DNA of 64,000 nt from an uncultured Bacteroidota bacterium (GTDB lineage: Bacteria; Bacteroidota; Bacteroidia; Chitinophagales; Chitinophagaceae). Both the position numbers and the translations under genes were made by a program. Shown here in pieces: positions 9,577 to 18,990 of this stretch (its first letter is position 1; the number at the start of each line of letters is the position of its first letter). The stretch covers positions 1-64,000 of the forward strand of contig CALEZD010000013.1 in the NCBI GenBank assembly GCA_937928385.1, given 5' to 3'. The notes below the pieces were generated by a model. The model was not told the origin of the DNA and did not search any database. It saw only the letters and a list, made by a program, of their open reading frames with translations.

Positions 9577-9716
9577 ATACAGATGATTGGTATTGTAAAT
9601 ATACTAAAGCAATGATGTATTAATAGGTTATTTAGATGAGTATTATTTTCATATAGTTCAGTTCCCCGGCATTCTGCCAGGCAAAAATTAAATTTCATGT
9701 AATGATAAATAATGAG

Positions 9717-9872
9717 TATATTTGTTATTGAAAATGTATTGTAAAATTCTTCCGCTACAACCTGTCTCTCAGATGTGGCTGGAGCGTAACTATTCAAACT
9801 ATGAAACCACCGTTAAAAAATCAGACCTGCCATAAGTCATGCTCCCGCCCCTCCCGGCGGGATTTTTATTAC
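9717..9872 (+). other. Candidate small-RNA or leader-peptide unit ahead of dnaE
   Basis: A self-contained unit. A perfect -7 box TATATTTG stands at 9717-9724 with TTTC 19 bases upstream, then a 33-codon ORF 9734-9835 (starts MYCKILPLQP, contains a Trp, several Tyr) whose stop lies 8 bases before a GC-rich terminator at 9843-9862. It resembles a transcription attenuator, but no gene follows at once; dnaE is 320 bases away. It could equally be a 145-base sRNA with a chance ORF. A unit of the same plan lies at 51374-51537. Confidence 0.4.
9843..9869 (+). terminator. Terminator hairpin TCCCGCC/GGCGGGA
   Basis: A 7-base-pair stem at 9843-9849 and 9856-9862 with loop CCTCCC, followed directly by TTTTTATT. 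It ends the small unit upstream of dnaE. Confidence 0.75.
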
Positions 9873-10191
9873 AGCTACCTTCCCGAAAAAACATGCACAG
9901 GGTTAACAGAAGTTAACAAAACGTGTATAATGTGTTCATTGTCAAATAATTGCAAAGCAACAGTATTGCTAAAAGTTAAACCTGCATATCAGCCTGTTAA
10001 CAAAATAGGCCCATTTTGTACTTATTGCATGTCCTTTTTTACCGATTGGGCAACGTACTATCACCCTGTCGATACTCAATTACCGCATTGTCGCATTAGC
10101 ACATTATCGCATTTAACAACTGTGGAAAACTACCCACCAGCCACCCCTCCTTTTTTCGTTATTTTGTAAGACGCCGTTTGGATAGTGCACT
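9873..10191. other. AT-rich dnaE upstream region without a recognised gene
   Basis: About 320 bases. The 122-codon frame crossing it has no domain, looks compositionally random and starts inside the preceding leader, so I do not call it. Near 10081-10116 short direct repeats of CGCATT occur with spacing of 8-18 bases (ACCGCATTG, TCGCATTAG, TCGCATTT). A TTATTTTG sequence at 10159-10166 could serve as a weak -7 box for dnaE. Confidence 0.5.
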
Positions 10192-13100
10192 ATGCAATTT
10201 TCTCATCTACATAATCATACCCAGTTCTCCCTGCTCGACGGGGCGTCCTCTATTCCCCGCCTGTTCGACAAGGCAGCCAAAGACAATATGCCCGCTATGG
10301 CCATTACCGACCATGGTAATATGTTCGGTGTATTCGACTTTGTGGCCAGCGCCTGGAAGAACACCAAAGTGGTGGGTACAGATGAGAACGGCAAGGAGAT
10401 AAAGGAACCGGTGGTAAAGCCCGTAGTGGGCTGTGAGTTTTACTTAGTAGAAGACCGGCACAAACGGGCATTCAGCCGCGAAGAGCGGGATGTACGCTGC
10501 CACCAGCTATTATTGGCTAAAGATGAGATAGGGTACAGGAACCTGGTGAAGCTCTGTAGCCTGGGCTATATGGAAGGCCTGTACGGCAAGTACCCCCGTA
10601 TAGATAAGGAACTGATACTGAAATACCACGAGGGGCTGATAGCTACCACCTGCTGCCTGGCAGCCGAAGTGCCGCGCACCATATTGCGCAAGGGCGAGGA
10701 AGAGGCGGAAAAGGTGTTCAAATGGTGGCTCGACGTATTTGGCGACGACTATTATGTAGAACTGCAGCGCCACGATATACCCGACCAGGTAAAGGCCAAC
10801 GAAGTGCTGCTGAAGTTTGCAGCCAAATACAATGTGCCCGTCATAGCGTCCAACGACAGTCACTATGTAGAGCAGACGGATGCCAACGCGCACGATATCC
10901 TCCTCTGCATCAATACAGGTGAAAAACAGGCAACGCCTAAGGCTAAAGATTTTGACGACGAGGGCGGAAAGTCAAAAGACACCCGCTTCGCTTTTTACAA
11001 CGACCAGTTCTACTTCAAGAATACGGAGGAAATGTCTAAGCTCTTTAGCGATGTGCCGCAGGCTATAGACAATACCCAGATGATTGTGGACAAGATAAAG
11101 CCCCTCAAGCTGGAGCGGGATATCTTGCTGCCGCACTTCAAAGTTCCGCCAGAGTTTCACGACGACCAGGACGAATACCTGGCGCATATTACCTGGACAG
11201 GTGCTAAGGAGCGTTACCGCGATATATCTCCCGAGGTAGAGGAACGTATCAACTTCGAGTTGTTTACCATCAAGACCATGGGTTTTGCGGGTTACTTCCT
11301 CATCGTGGGCGATTTCATCAAGGCGGGCCGCGACCTCGGTGTATTCGTAGGCCCCGGCCGTGGTAGCGCTGCCGGTAGCGTGGTGGCCTATTGTATAGGT
11401 ATAACGAATATTGACCCCATTAAGTATAATCTCCTGTTCGAGCGTTTCCTCAACCCGGAGCGTAAGAGCATGCCTGATATAGATACCGACTTTGACGATG
11501 CCGGCCGCCAGAAAGTGATAGATTATGTAGTGCAGAAGTACGGCAAAAACCAGGTGGCGCATATCATCACCTATGGTACTATGGCTGCCAAAAGCAGCAT
11601 AAAAGACGTAGCCCGTGTACTGGACCTGCCGCTCGACCAGAGTAATATGCTGGCCAAGCTGGTGCCGGAGCGCCCGGGTATATCACTCAAAAGATTGCTG
11701 ACTGCACCACTGAAAGGTGACGGTAGCCTGGCGGATAAGGAAGGATTGGGTGCCGATGAAATGGCCAACGTAGAAAAACTGCGTGAATTCCATAAGGAGC
11801 AAACCATACATGGCGATGTGCTGCGCGAGGCTGAGAAGCTGGAAGGCAGTGTGCGCAATACAGGTATACATGCTGCGGGTATCATCATTGCCCCCAGCGA
11901 TTTGTCCGACCTGATACCCGTATGCGCCACCAAAGATGTAGAACTGCTGGTCACACAGTTTGAAGGTAATATCATTGAGAATTCCGGCGTTATCAAGATG
12001 GACTTTTTGGGACTGAAAACCCTCACCATCATTAAAGATGCCCTGCACCTCATCAAACGCAACTACGATATTGAAATAGACATCGACACCATACCGTTGG
12101 ATGATGAAGTGACCTACCAGCTCTACCAGCGCGGCGAAACCAACGGTACCTTCCAGTTTGAAAGTCCGGGTATGCAAAAGTACCTGCGCGAGCTGAAGCC
12201 CGATAAGTTTGACGACCTTATAGCGATGAACGCCTTGTACCGCCCGGGCCCGCTGGAGTATATACCCAACTTCATCAAGCGTAAGCACGGTGAGGAGCAG
12301 ATAGTATATGACCTGCCCGATATGCAGGAATACCTGGAAGATACCTATGGTATCACGGTGTACCAGGAGCAGGTGATGCTGCTGAGCCAAAAGCTGGCGG
12401 GGTTCAGCAAGGGCGACGCAGACGTACTGCGCAAGGCCATGGGTAAGAAGCAGAAAGCGGTACTGGATAAAATGAAGAGCCAGTTTGTGGAGGGGGCTAA
12501 GGCCAAAGGCCACCCCGAAGACAAACTGAACAAGATATGGACTGACTGGGAAGCTTTCGCACAATATGCCTTCAACAAGTCGCACTCTACCTGTTATGCA
12601 TTCGTAGCATACCAGACAGCCTACCTCAAGGCGCATTACCCTTCGGAGTTTATGGCTGCCGTACTCAACAACCAGGGCAATATCGATAAGATAAAGTTCT
12701 ACATGGAAGAGTGCCAGCGCATGGGCCTGTCGGTATTGGGGCCCGATGTGAATGAAAGCCTCAAAGGGTTCTCGGTGAGTAAGGAGAGTGTGATACGCTT
12801 CGGTATGAATGCCATCAAAGGGGTGGGTGAGGCTGCGGTAGAAGATATCATCCGCGAGCGTGAAGAGAATGGGCTGTACGCATCACCTTACGATTTTATA
12901 GCAAGGGTAAATCAAAGAACTGTAAATAAAAAGTCGTTGGAAAACCTGGTGCTGGCAGGTGCGCTGGATAGCTTTAAAGAACTGCATAGGGCGCAGTATT
13001 TTTACGCACCGGCTGTCGACCCTGTTTCGGGGCTCGAAAGGCTTACCCGCTTTGGCAACCAGGTACAGTCTGCCTCCAGCATGAGCAGCAACAGCCTGTT

Positions 13101-13803
13101 TGGCGATGTGGAAATGCCCGACATCAAGCCGCCCAATATGCCCACCTGCGACCCCTGGCCCCTGCCCGAACTGCTGGAGCGTGAGAAGGAAGTGGTGGGC
13201 ATCTACCTGAGCGCCCACCCGTTGGACGGTTACAAGTTCGAGATGAGTAACTACGGCTTCACCAACATCAGCGATGTAGAGAAGATGACCGGACGTACCA
13301 TACGCATAGCCGGCTTCGTAACCGATGCCGAGCACCGTATGACCAAGAAGGGAGCCCAGTTCGGCAAGCTGGTACTCAACGATTATACCGGCAATCAGGA
13401 GTTGATGTTCTGGCAAAACAACTATGTAAAATACCGCAACTATATAGAGAACGGCAGCAAGCTGATGATACAGGGCACATATAAGGAACATGCCTACCGC
13501 CCCGGTGTCATGGAGTTTGAAATACACAATGTAATGCTGTTGGACGAGGTGAAAAGACAGTTTTCTAAACGCCTGCACGTAATGCTCCCATTGGAAAAGT
13601 TGGATAATGAGTTGGTGACATTCCTGGCGGGGAATATGAAGGCCAATCCCGGTAATACCGATATGCTCATCAGAGTAGTGGATAATACCACAGAAATGGT
13701 AACCGGGCTGAAGACTGGTGGGCAGAGAATAGCTATAAATGATGAATTAATACATTATGTAGAAGAGCATGATTACATACGGATGCATGTGGAAACGCAG
13801 TAG
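10192..13803 (+). CDS. dnaE: DNA polymerase III alpha subunit
   Basis: Replicative polymerase catalytic subunit, 1203 residues (Escherichia coli DnaE is 1160). The N-terminal PHP domain has metal-site motifs HLHNHT (5-10) and ITDHGN; the catalytic palm carries PDIDTDF at 428-434; then come the KYGKNQVAHIITYGT motif, thumb and fingers (the GIHAAGI stretch and ARPGPL-like YRPGPLEYIP), a helix-hairpin-helix region, and a C-terminal OB fold at about 1030-1110 (IRIAGFVTDAEHRMTKKG). The ATG gives the normal start MQFSHLHNHT. There is no fused 3'-5' exonuclease, so this is the DnaE type rather than PolC. Transcribed alone; a 615-base spacer precedes it. Identification is firm. Confidence 0.98.
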   Translation: MQFSHLHNHTQFSLLDGASSIPRLFDKAAKDNMPAMAITDHGNMFGVFDFVASAWKNTKVVGTDENGKEIKEPVVKPVVGCEFYLVEDRHKRAFSREERDVRCHQLLLAKDEIGYRNLVKLCSLGYMEGLYGKYPRIDKELILKYHEGLIATTCCLAAEVPRTILRKGEEEAEKVFKWWLDVFGDDYYVELQRHDIPDQVKANEVLLKFAAKYNVPVIASNDSHYVEQTDANAHDILLCINTGEKQATPKAKDFDDEGGKSKDTRFAFYNDQFYFKNTEEMSKLFSDVPQAIDNTQMIVDKIKPLKLERDILLPHFKVPPEFHDDQDEYLAHITWTGAKERYRDISPEVEERINFELFTIKTMGFAGYFLIVGDFIKAGRDLGVFVGPGRGSAAGSVVAYCIGITNIDPIKYNLLFERFLNPERKSMPDIDTDFDDAGRQKVIDYVVQKYGKNQVAHIITYGTMAAKSSIKDVARVLDLPLDQSNMLAKLVPERPGISLKRLLTAPLKGDGSLADKEGLGADEMANVEKLREFHKEQTIHGDVLREAEKLEGSVRNTGIHAAGIIIAPSDLSDLIPVCATKDVELLVTQFEGNIIENSGVIKMDFLGLKTLTIIKDALHLIKRNYDIEIDIDTIPLDDEVTYQLYQRGETNGTFQFESPGMQKYLRELKPDKFDDLIAMNALYRPGPLEYIPNFIKRKHGEEQIVYDLPDMQEYLEDTYGITVYQEQVMLLSQKLAGFSKGDADVLRKAMGKKQKAVLDKMKSQFVEGAKAKGHPEDKLNKIWTDWEAFAQYAFNKSHSTCYAFVAYQTAYLKAHYPSEFMAAVLNNQGNIDKIKFYMEECQRMGLSVLGPDVNESLKGFSVSKESVIRFGMNAIKGVGEAAVEDIIREREENGLYASPYDFIARVNQRTVNKKSLENLVLAGALDSFKELHRAQYFYAPAVDPVSGLERLTRFGNQVQSASSMSSNSLFGDVEMPDIKPPNMPTCDPWPLPELLEREKEVVGIYLSAHPLDGYKFEMSNYGFTNISDVEKMTGRTIRIAGFVTDAEHRMTKKGAQFGKLVLNDYTGNQELMFWQNNYVKYRNYIENGSKLMIQGTYKEHAYRPGVMEFEIHNVMLLDEVKRQFSKRLHVMLPLEKLDNELVTFLAGNMKANPGNTDMLIRVVDNTTEMVTGLKTGGQRIAINDELIHYVEEHDYIRMHVETQ

Positions 13804-13872
13804 TGTTGATAACTATGTGTATAGCTTATGTGTGTATTTGAGGCTTCTATTGTAGAGTAACGCAAATGGTCG

Positions 13873-13880
13873 TAATTTTG
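13873..13880 (+). promoter_or_regulatory. trxA promoter
   Basis: TAATTTTG matches TAnnTTTG, with TTG at 13850-13852 giving a 20-base spacer, close to the expected -33/-7 arrangement. Predicted 5' leader about 47 bases. Confidence 0.55.
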
Positions 13881-13933
13881 ACATATTAATAATTGGATAA
13901 ACATTCCTTAATCAATAAATAAAACTAGTAGAA

Positions 13934-14251
13934 ATGGCAGCAGTATATACCGACGCAAACTTTGATGCCGAAGTGCTGAGCGGAGACAAATTATCAGTAA
14001 TTGACTTCTGGGCACCCTGGTGCGGACCTTGCCTTGCGCTGGGCCCAACCATCGAGTCGCTGGCAACAGAGTATGAAGGTAAAGTGAACGTGGGAAAGGT
14101 AAACGTGGATGAAAATCCTAACCTGTCTATCAATTATGGTATCACCAGCATACCGGCGGTGCTGTTTATCAAAGGCGGACAGGTTGTAGATAAACAAGTA
14201 GGCGCTGCGCCCAAAAGCGTGTTTGAAAAGAAGATACAGGCGCACCTGTAG
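13934..14251 (+). CDS. trxA: Thioredoxin
   Basis: 105 residues, the standard size. The active site WCGPC has Cys30 and Cys33; buried Asp (VIDFWAPWC) and the cis-Pro loop TSIPAVL are present. It reduces protein disulphides and serves ribonucleotide reductase and peroxiredoxins; no signal peptide, so cytoplasmic. It has its own promoter and a terminator directly after, so it is monocistronic. One variation: ALGPTIE follows the CGPC where many thioredoxins have KMIAP. Confidence 0.96.
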   Translation: MAAVYTDANFDAEVLSGDKLSVIDFWAPWCGPCLALGPTIESLATEYEGKVNVGKVNVDENPNLSINYGITSIPAVLFIKGGQVVDKQVGAAPKSVFEKKIQAHL

Positions 14252-14278
14252 GATATATCGTATAATATCAAGATACCG

Positions 14279-14313
14279 CAAGGCTTCCTGTATAGGGGAG
14301 CCTTGTGCTTTTT
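14279..14313 (+). terminator. trxA terminator
   Basis: CAAGGCT / AGCCTTG stem, extendable inward with TCC/GGG pairs to ten, followed by TGCTTTTTAT. It starts 28 bases after the trxA stop. Confidence 0.8.
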
Positions 14314-14407
14314 ATGCCCCCTAAGTTGTTAAAAACACATTAACAGATATGATATATTGAACAATTTTTCGCTCTACAGGTTTTACATATAGACTAAAAC
14401 TTATGTT

Positions 14408-15214
14408 ATGCGAAAGATAATCTATATGGTGTCAATGTTGGCACTGGCTACTATAACCCTGGGCTCCTGTGTAGCTAAAAAGAAGTATGCAAGTGCAATG
14501 AACTCGAACAAGTCGTTGCAGGATAAGAATGCGGAATTATACGCCGACCTGACCAAAGCGAATAATAGGATTGATGTCCTGCAGAAGGAGGTGAGTACAT
14601 TGGGCAGCTACTATACGGCTGCCAATGCCCAACTGGATCTTAGCCAGGAACAGGTAAAAGAGCAGCAGGAGCGACTGATGCGTATGCAAAAACTGATATA
14701 CGAACAGCATGCAAGGACCGAAGCACTCCACAAGAAAATGGCGGATGCCTTGGTGAACTTCAAAGCGGAAGAATTGAGTGTGTTCATTAAAGACGGAAAG
14801 GTACATGTGGCTTTACAGGACAACCTCTTGTTCCCATCAGGCAGCGCTGTGGTAAACGAAAAGGGTAAGACTGCACTGGCTAAACTGGCTGCTGTACTGA
14901 AGCAAAACCCACAGATAAACGTGGAAGTGGAGGGGCACACGGACAACAAGCCGATTAAAACAGCTAAATACCCGGACAACTGGGCATTGAGTGTGGGCCG
15001 TGCCACTACTATTGTTAGGATACTTACGGAAGAATATGGTGTAGAGCCAACAAGGGTATTTGCCAGCGGTCATGGTGAGTTCAACCCCATTGCATCTAAT
15101 GACGATGAAGCCGGCCGTGCCCGCAACCGACGTACAGAAATCATACTGGAACCCAAACTGGACGAACTGATGGATCTTATTTATGAAAGGCCATCTAACA
15201 TCTCTCAGAAATAG
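14408..15214 (+). CDS. OmpA-family peptidoglycan-binding lipoprotein
   Basis: 268 residues. A lipoprotein signal (LALATITLGSC, Cys at 22) precedes a long coiled coil at about residues 30-120 rich in Gln, Glu and Lys, then an OmpA domain (125-255) with the peptidoglycan-binding core VEGHTDNKPI, NWALSVGRATTIVRIL and ASGHGEFNPIASN...RNRRTEI. It should tether the outer membrane to the cell wall. The coiled coil replaces the usual beta-barrel, as in many Bacteroidota OmpA proteins. A strong terminator follows. The gene is monocistronic. Confidence 0.92.
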   Translation: MRKIIYMVSMLALATITLGSCVAKKKYASAMNSNKSLQDKNAELYADLTKANNRIDVLQKEVSTLGSYYTAANAQLDLSQEQVKEQQERLMRMQKLIYEQHARTEALHKKMADALVNFKAEELSVFIKDGKVHVALQDNLLFPSGSAVVNEKGKTALAKLAAVLKQNPQINVEVEGHTDNKPIKTAKYPDNWALSVGRATTIVRILTEEYGVEPTRVFASGHGEFNPIASNDDEAGRARNRRTEIILEPKLDELMDLIYERPSNISQK

Positions 15215-15235
15215 TTAAACTTCTGCTCATATTGG

Positions 15236-15270
15236 AAGCGCGAAATATTAGATTTCGCGCTTTTTTTTAT
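15236..15270 (+). terminator. Terminator after the OmpA-family gene
   Basis: Perfect 11-base-pair stem AAGCGCGAAAT / ATTTCGCGCTT with loop ATTAG and a run of eight T. Confidence 0.93.
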
Positions 15271-15308
15271 TCTTCTTATATTTAGGTTAACCCTTAGAAA
15301 GAATTGAT

Positions 15309-16232
15309 ATGAAACTGAGACCACTTTTGTATGTTGCAATGGGCGCTGTGCTCGGCGTTGCCGTTATTTCAGGTTTTGCTTTTCGCGAAACAGATGAGAA
15401 TGAAGAAGTTGTGGACGTAAAGAAAAACCGCAAGCTGCAGTATAAATGGTATGTACCCGATGTTCCGCAACAAATAAGCTTTGCGGGGGAGCCCGTGCCA
15501 CTGCACAGGTGGGATGTAAAAGAAGCCCTGGAATATGAGATACTTAGCAATTGTTATCGTCATTCTGCTACTATGCAGATATTGCTCTTGTCAACAAGGT
15601 ACTTCCCTATAATAGAACAACGCCTGCGTGCCAATGGTGTGCCTGACGATTTCAAATACCTCTGCGTAGCTGAAAGTTCCCTGACACACGCCCGCTCACC
15701 TGCAGGCGCAAGAGGTTTCTGGCAGTTTATGGATGGTACTGCTCCCCGCTATGGGTTAGAACTTAATAAAGAAGTGGATGAACGTTACCATGTGGCGAAA
15801 GCTACCGATGCTGCTTGCCGATATCTGAAAGAAGCGTATGCCAAATTCGGCTCTTGGACAGCCGCAGCGGCTTCCTACAATTGTGGTATGGCAGGTTATC
15901 AGAAGAGGGCTGCCGACCAGTACCAGCGCGACTATTATGATGTACTGCTGCCTGAGGAGACTATGCGTTATGTATTCCGTATTGTGGCATATAAACATAT
16001 CCTAAGCAATCCTGAAGAATTGGGCTTTAATATCCGCGATAATGAACAGTACAGGCCTATTGCTACCAGGCCAATAACGGTGACACAGTCGGTATCCGAC
16101 CTCGCTGCATTTGCCATGCAGAATGGTACCAACTACAGGATGTTGAAAACATTGAATCCCTGGTTGCGCGAAAACACATTGACGATAAGTACCGGTAATT
16201 CTTACGTAATAGAGTTGCCCGCAAACAGGTAA
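15309..16232 (+). CDS. Lytic transglycosylase, SLT domain, with LysM-like tail
   Basis: 307 residues; an N-terminal hydrophobic anchor or signal (LLYVAMGAVLGVAVISGFAF). The SLT domain carries the catalytic glutamate Glu122 in CVAESSLTHARSPAGARGFW, then the typical WQFM and AAASYNCGMAGY motifs. It cleaves the MurNAc-GlcNAc bond of peptidoglycan, forming 1,6-anhydro ends, in the periplasm. The last 50 residues (ITVTQSVSDLAAFAMQNG, then LNPWLR and a final YVIELP) fit a LysM-like wall-binding domain, making it MltD-like. The penicillin-acylase-family gene follows 23 bases later and may be cotranscribed. Confidence 0.92.
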   Translation: MKLRPLLYVAMGAVLGVAVISGFAFRETDENEEVVDVKKNRKLQYKWYVPDVPQQISFAGEPVPLHRWDVKEALEYEILSNCYRHSATMQILLLSTRYFPIIEQRLRANGVPDDFKYLCVAESSLTHARSPAGARGFWQFMDGTAPRYGLELNKEVDERYHVAKATDAACRYLKEAYAKFGSWTAAAASYNCGMAGYQKRAADQYQRDYYDVLLPEETMRYVFRIVAYKHILSNPEELGFNIRDNEQYRPIATRPITVTQSVSDLAAFAMQNGTNYRMLKTLNPWLRENTLTISTGNSYVIELPANR

Positions 16233-16255
16233 TTAAAGTATAACACTACTACAGC

Positions 16256-18637
16256 TTGAGGATATTGCGTGCCATACTACCCTTAATGCTGACGGCTATT
16301 ATAGTTTATTGGTTGAACAGGCCCGTAGGCAGTAATCCCGCTATAGGCAGGCTATTAGACCCCGTGAGTGGTTTCTGGGCCAATGCGGAACCTGTATATA
16401 AAGACTTCAATGCGGAACTTTCATTTGATGGATTGGGTGAAGATGTGCAGGTATGGTTCGATGAGCGTATGGTACCACATATCACCGCCGGTAATGATTA
16501 CGACCTGTACTTTACACAAGGGTATATTCATGCATACTTTCGCCTGTGGCAGATGGACCTGCAGACAAGGGCGGCTGGTGGTCGCGTCAGCGAGTTGTTG
16601 GGCGAAAGGGCGTTGAAGTTTGACAGGGAGCAGCGGCGTAAAGGCATGGTGTACGGTGCTGAAAATTCGCTGCGCGCTATGGAAGCTGACCCACGTACTA
16701 AAACAGCCCTTGATGGCTACCGGGAAGGTGTTAATAGTTACATTGCATCATTAGAAGAAAAGGATTATCCACTGGAGTATAAATTAATGGGTTTCGCTCC
16801 GGAGAAATGGGAGAATATCCGGACGGCATTGTTGTTGATGTATATGGCTGATGACCTGACAGGTAAGGTGCAGGATATCAACCATACTTATTACCTCAGC
16901 CAGTTACTTACTGCCGAAGAGATAGATTTGTTCTTTCCTGACAAGATGGAAGGCAGTACACCTGTAATTCCTGCCGGAACGAAGTTTGCACCTGCTACTA
17001 TGACTGCGCCACCTGTACCACAGGACGATACATGGGTGAAATTGCCCGCGATAGACACACAACACAAAGAAACAGGAAAGGGCAGCAACAATTGGGTATT
17101 GTCGGGCAACAGAACAAGAAACGGTAAACCTATATTATGTAACGACCCGCACCTTTCGCTCAACCTGCCATCGCTCTGGTTTGAAATGCAATTGACCGCT
17201 CCGGGAGTAAATGTGTACGGTGCCACGCTACCAGGTGCCCCCGGTGTTGTTATCGGGTTCAATGATAATATTTCGTGGGGCTTTACCAACAACTACCGTG
17301 ATGTAAAAGACTTTTATGCTATAGATGTATTGGATAAAGGTCATTACAGGTTTAATGGGAAAACCACTGCGTTTGATAAAAGGATAGAGGTGATTAAAGT
17401 GAAGGGTAAGCCTGATGTGAGGGATACCGTCAATTATACCGTACATGGCCCCGTCATCTATGACAGCAGCTTTGTAGGGCCGGGTGGTTTGAAAGTTCCA
17501 CTTGCCGTTAAGTGGATGGCGCATATGGAAAGTAATGAGTTGATGTGTGTCTATTTGCTGAACAGGGCAGGTAACTACGAAGCCTTTACCGAAGCCATTA
17601 GCTATTTCCTTTGCCCTGCCCAGAATTTCATATATGCTGATAAGAAAGGCAACATTGCCTTATGGGGGCAGGGACAATATGTGAACAAATGGAAAGGGCA
17701 AGGCAAGTATGTTATGCCCGGCTATGATAGCAGTACCCTGTGGGGTGCATTAATTCCTGTTAGTGAAAACCCTCATGCCTATAACCCCGAACAAGATTAT
17801 CTTTCATCCGCTAACCAGAATGTGGCCGATAGCAGTTATCCTTATTGGTTCAATGGCGACTTTCATGAGTTGCGCGCATGGCGTATCAACGAAGTGCTGG
17901 ATACCATGCACCATGCTACAGTGGAAGATATGTTCAGTTTGCAGAATGATGAACATTCAGTACTGGCAAGAAAGATTACGCCTTATTTATTGAGTGTTAT
18001 TGCCGCCAATGGTCTACAGGATGAGTATTTGAATGAACTGAAGAAATGGAATTACAATTATAGTGCAGAGAGTAAAGCAGCTACTGTATTCCAGGTGTGG
18101 TGGCAGATGCTATATACCGCTATCTGGAAACAAAAGTTAGGTGCATATCCTAATGCTATTTATCCTTTGCACGAAAGGACAATGCAGCTGATGCTGAATG
18201 ATAAAGACAAACTGGGCAATGTGGACGAGCTGATTGTTAGCAGCTACCACAAAGCGGCAGATAGCCTGGATAAGTTGAAGCAAAACGACAGGGCAGAGTG
18301 GTACAAAGTAAAGAATACTACAATCACGCACCTGGCCAAATTAAAACCCATGAGCATATCGGGAATTGACAACGGTGGCTGGGGTAATACAGTAAACGCC
18401 ATGAAAGGTGATCACGGTCCGTCCTGGCGAATGGTGGTAGAGATGAAAGATGCACCCGAAGGCTATGGTGTATATCCCGGCGGGCAGTCGGGTAACCCGG
18501 GCAGTAAATATTATGCAACCTTTATTGATAAATGGGCTAAGGGTGAATATTACCGGTTGTCATTTGTCACTAAAGGCAAAAAGCCCGTTGATAGTGCAGT
18601 TAAATATACATGGCAGTTAAATCCGGAAAAGCAATGA
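16256..18637 (+). CDS. Penicillin acylase family N-terminal nucleophile hydrolase
   Basis: 793 residues. Precursor of a two-chain Ntn hydrolase: a membrane or signal segment at the N-terminus, an alpha-chain region, and the beta-chain starting at nucleophile Ser277 in GKGSNNWVLSG, where autocleavage would occur. The oxyanion region NPHLSL-like CNDPHLSLNLPSLWF and GATLPGAPGVVIGFND follow. Family members cleave amides such as beta-lactam side chains or acyl-homoserine lactones; the natural substrate here is unknown. The TTG at 16256 is chosen because it gives a complete hydrophobic leader; ATG at 16286 is the alternative. The stop codon overlaps the next gene's ATG in ATGA. Confidence 0.88.
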   Translation: MRILRAILPLMLTAIIVYWLNRPVGSNPAIGRLLDPVSGFWANAEPVYKDFNAELSFDGLGEDVQVWFDERMVPHITAGNDYDLYFTQGYIHAYFRLWQMDLQTRAAGGRVSELLGERALKFDREQRRKGMVYGAENSLRAMEADPRTKTALDGYREGVNSYIASLEEKDYPLEYKLMGFAPEKWENIRTALLLMYMADDLTGKVQDINHTYYLSQLLTAEEIDLFFPDKMEGSTPVIPAGTKFAPATMTAPPVPQDDTWVKLPAIDTQHKETGKGSNNWVLSGNRTRNGKPILCNDPHLSLNLPSLWFEMQLTAPGVNVYGATLPGAPGVVIGFNDNISWGFTNNYRDVKDFYAIDVLDKGHYRFNGKTTAFDKRIEVIKVKGKPDVRDTVNYTVHGPVIYDSSFVGPGGLKVPLAVKWMAHMESNELMCVYLLNRAGNYEAFTEAISYFLCPAQNFIYADKKGNIALWGQGQYVNKWKGQGKYVMPGYDSSTLWGALIPVSENPHAYNPEQDYLSSANQNVADSSYPYWFNGDFHELRAWRINEVLDTMHHATVEDMFSLQNDEHSVLARKITPYLLSVIAANGLQDEYLNELKKWNYNYSAESKAATVFQVWWQMLYTAIWKQKLGAYPNAIYPLHERTMQLMLNDKDKLGNVDELIVSSYHKAADSLDKLKQNDRAEWYKVKNTTITHLAKLKPMSISGIDNGGWGNTVNAMKGDHGPSWRMVVEMKDAPEGYGVYPGGQSGNPGSKYYATFIDKWAKGEYYRLSFVTKGKKPVDSAVKYTWQLNPEKQ

Positions 18638-18990
18638 GGCTATTAATCACCATCATCATCACAGCTTTGCTGGCATGGCTTACATCTCAAGTGTTTGCCT
18701 GGTGGATGGTTGCGGTTATACCCTTCCTTATTGCTGTAGTCTGGCAACTCAGGCCCGGTTGGGCGTTTCTCAATGGCTTCATCAGTATAGGATTGTTGTG
18801 GCTCTGCCTTATTCTCAGGGCAGATATAGCCAACGAACAAATACTGTCTGGTCGAATAGCGCAGTTGTTCGGTTTGGGCCATACACTATTTATAACCGTC
18901 AATATTCTATTAGGTGCATTAGTGGGTGGCCTTGGCGGATGGAGCGGTGCGTCTATGTGGAAGATGTTCAAAAAGAATAAGCAGGCATGA
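18634..18990 (+). CDS. Small membrane protein coupled to the acylase gene
   Basis: 118 residues from ATG 18634, which overlaps the previous stop as ATGA; the frame is open from 18610, but that start lies deep within the acylase gene. Four hydrophobic stretches (LLITIIITALLAWLTSQVFAWW, VAVIPFLIAVVW, FLNGFISIGLLWLCLIL, FITVNILLGALVGGLGGW) and a Lys-rich tail predict an inner-membrane protein. The end overlaps the CDF gene by ATGA, so acylase, this protein and the CDF exporter form one translationally coupled unit. Family not recognised. Confidence 0.8.
   Translation: MRLLITIIITALLAWLTSQVFAWWMVAVIPFLIAVVWQLRPGWAFLNGFISIGLLWLCLILRADIANEQILSGRIAQLFGLGHTLFITVNILLGALVGGLGGWSGASMWKMFKKNKQA

Noticed and set aside
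9734..9835. TPP or other known riboswitch ahead of dnaE
   Set aside because: No conserved TPP (CTGAGA) or cobalamin-box sequence; the downstream gene makes no such coenzyme.
9801..10169. 122-codon frame upstream of dnaE
   Set aside because: Crosses the terminator at 9843-9862, shows no domain, and has a random amino acid pattern.
11683..12636. 317-codon frame antisense to dnaE
   Set aside because: Lies wholly inside the firmly identified dnaE gene; its translation has no domain and reflects dnaE codon bias.
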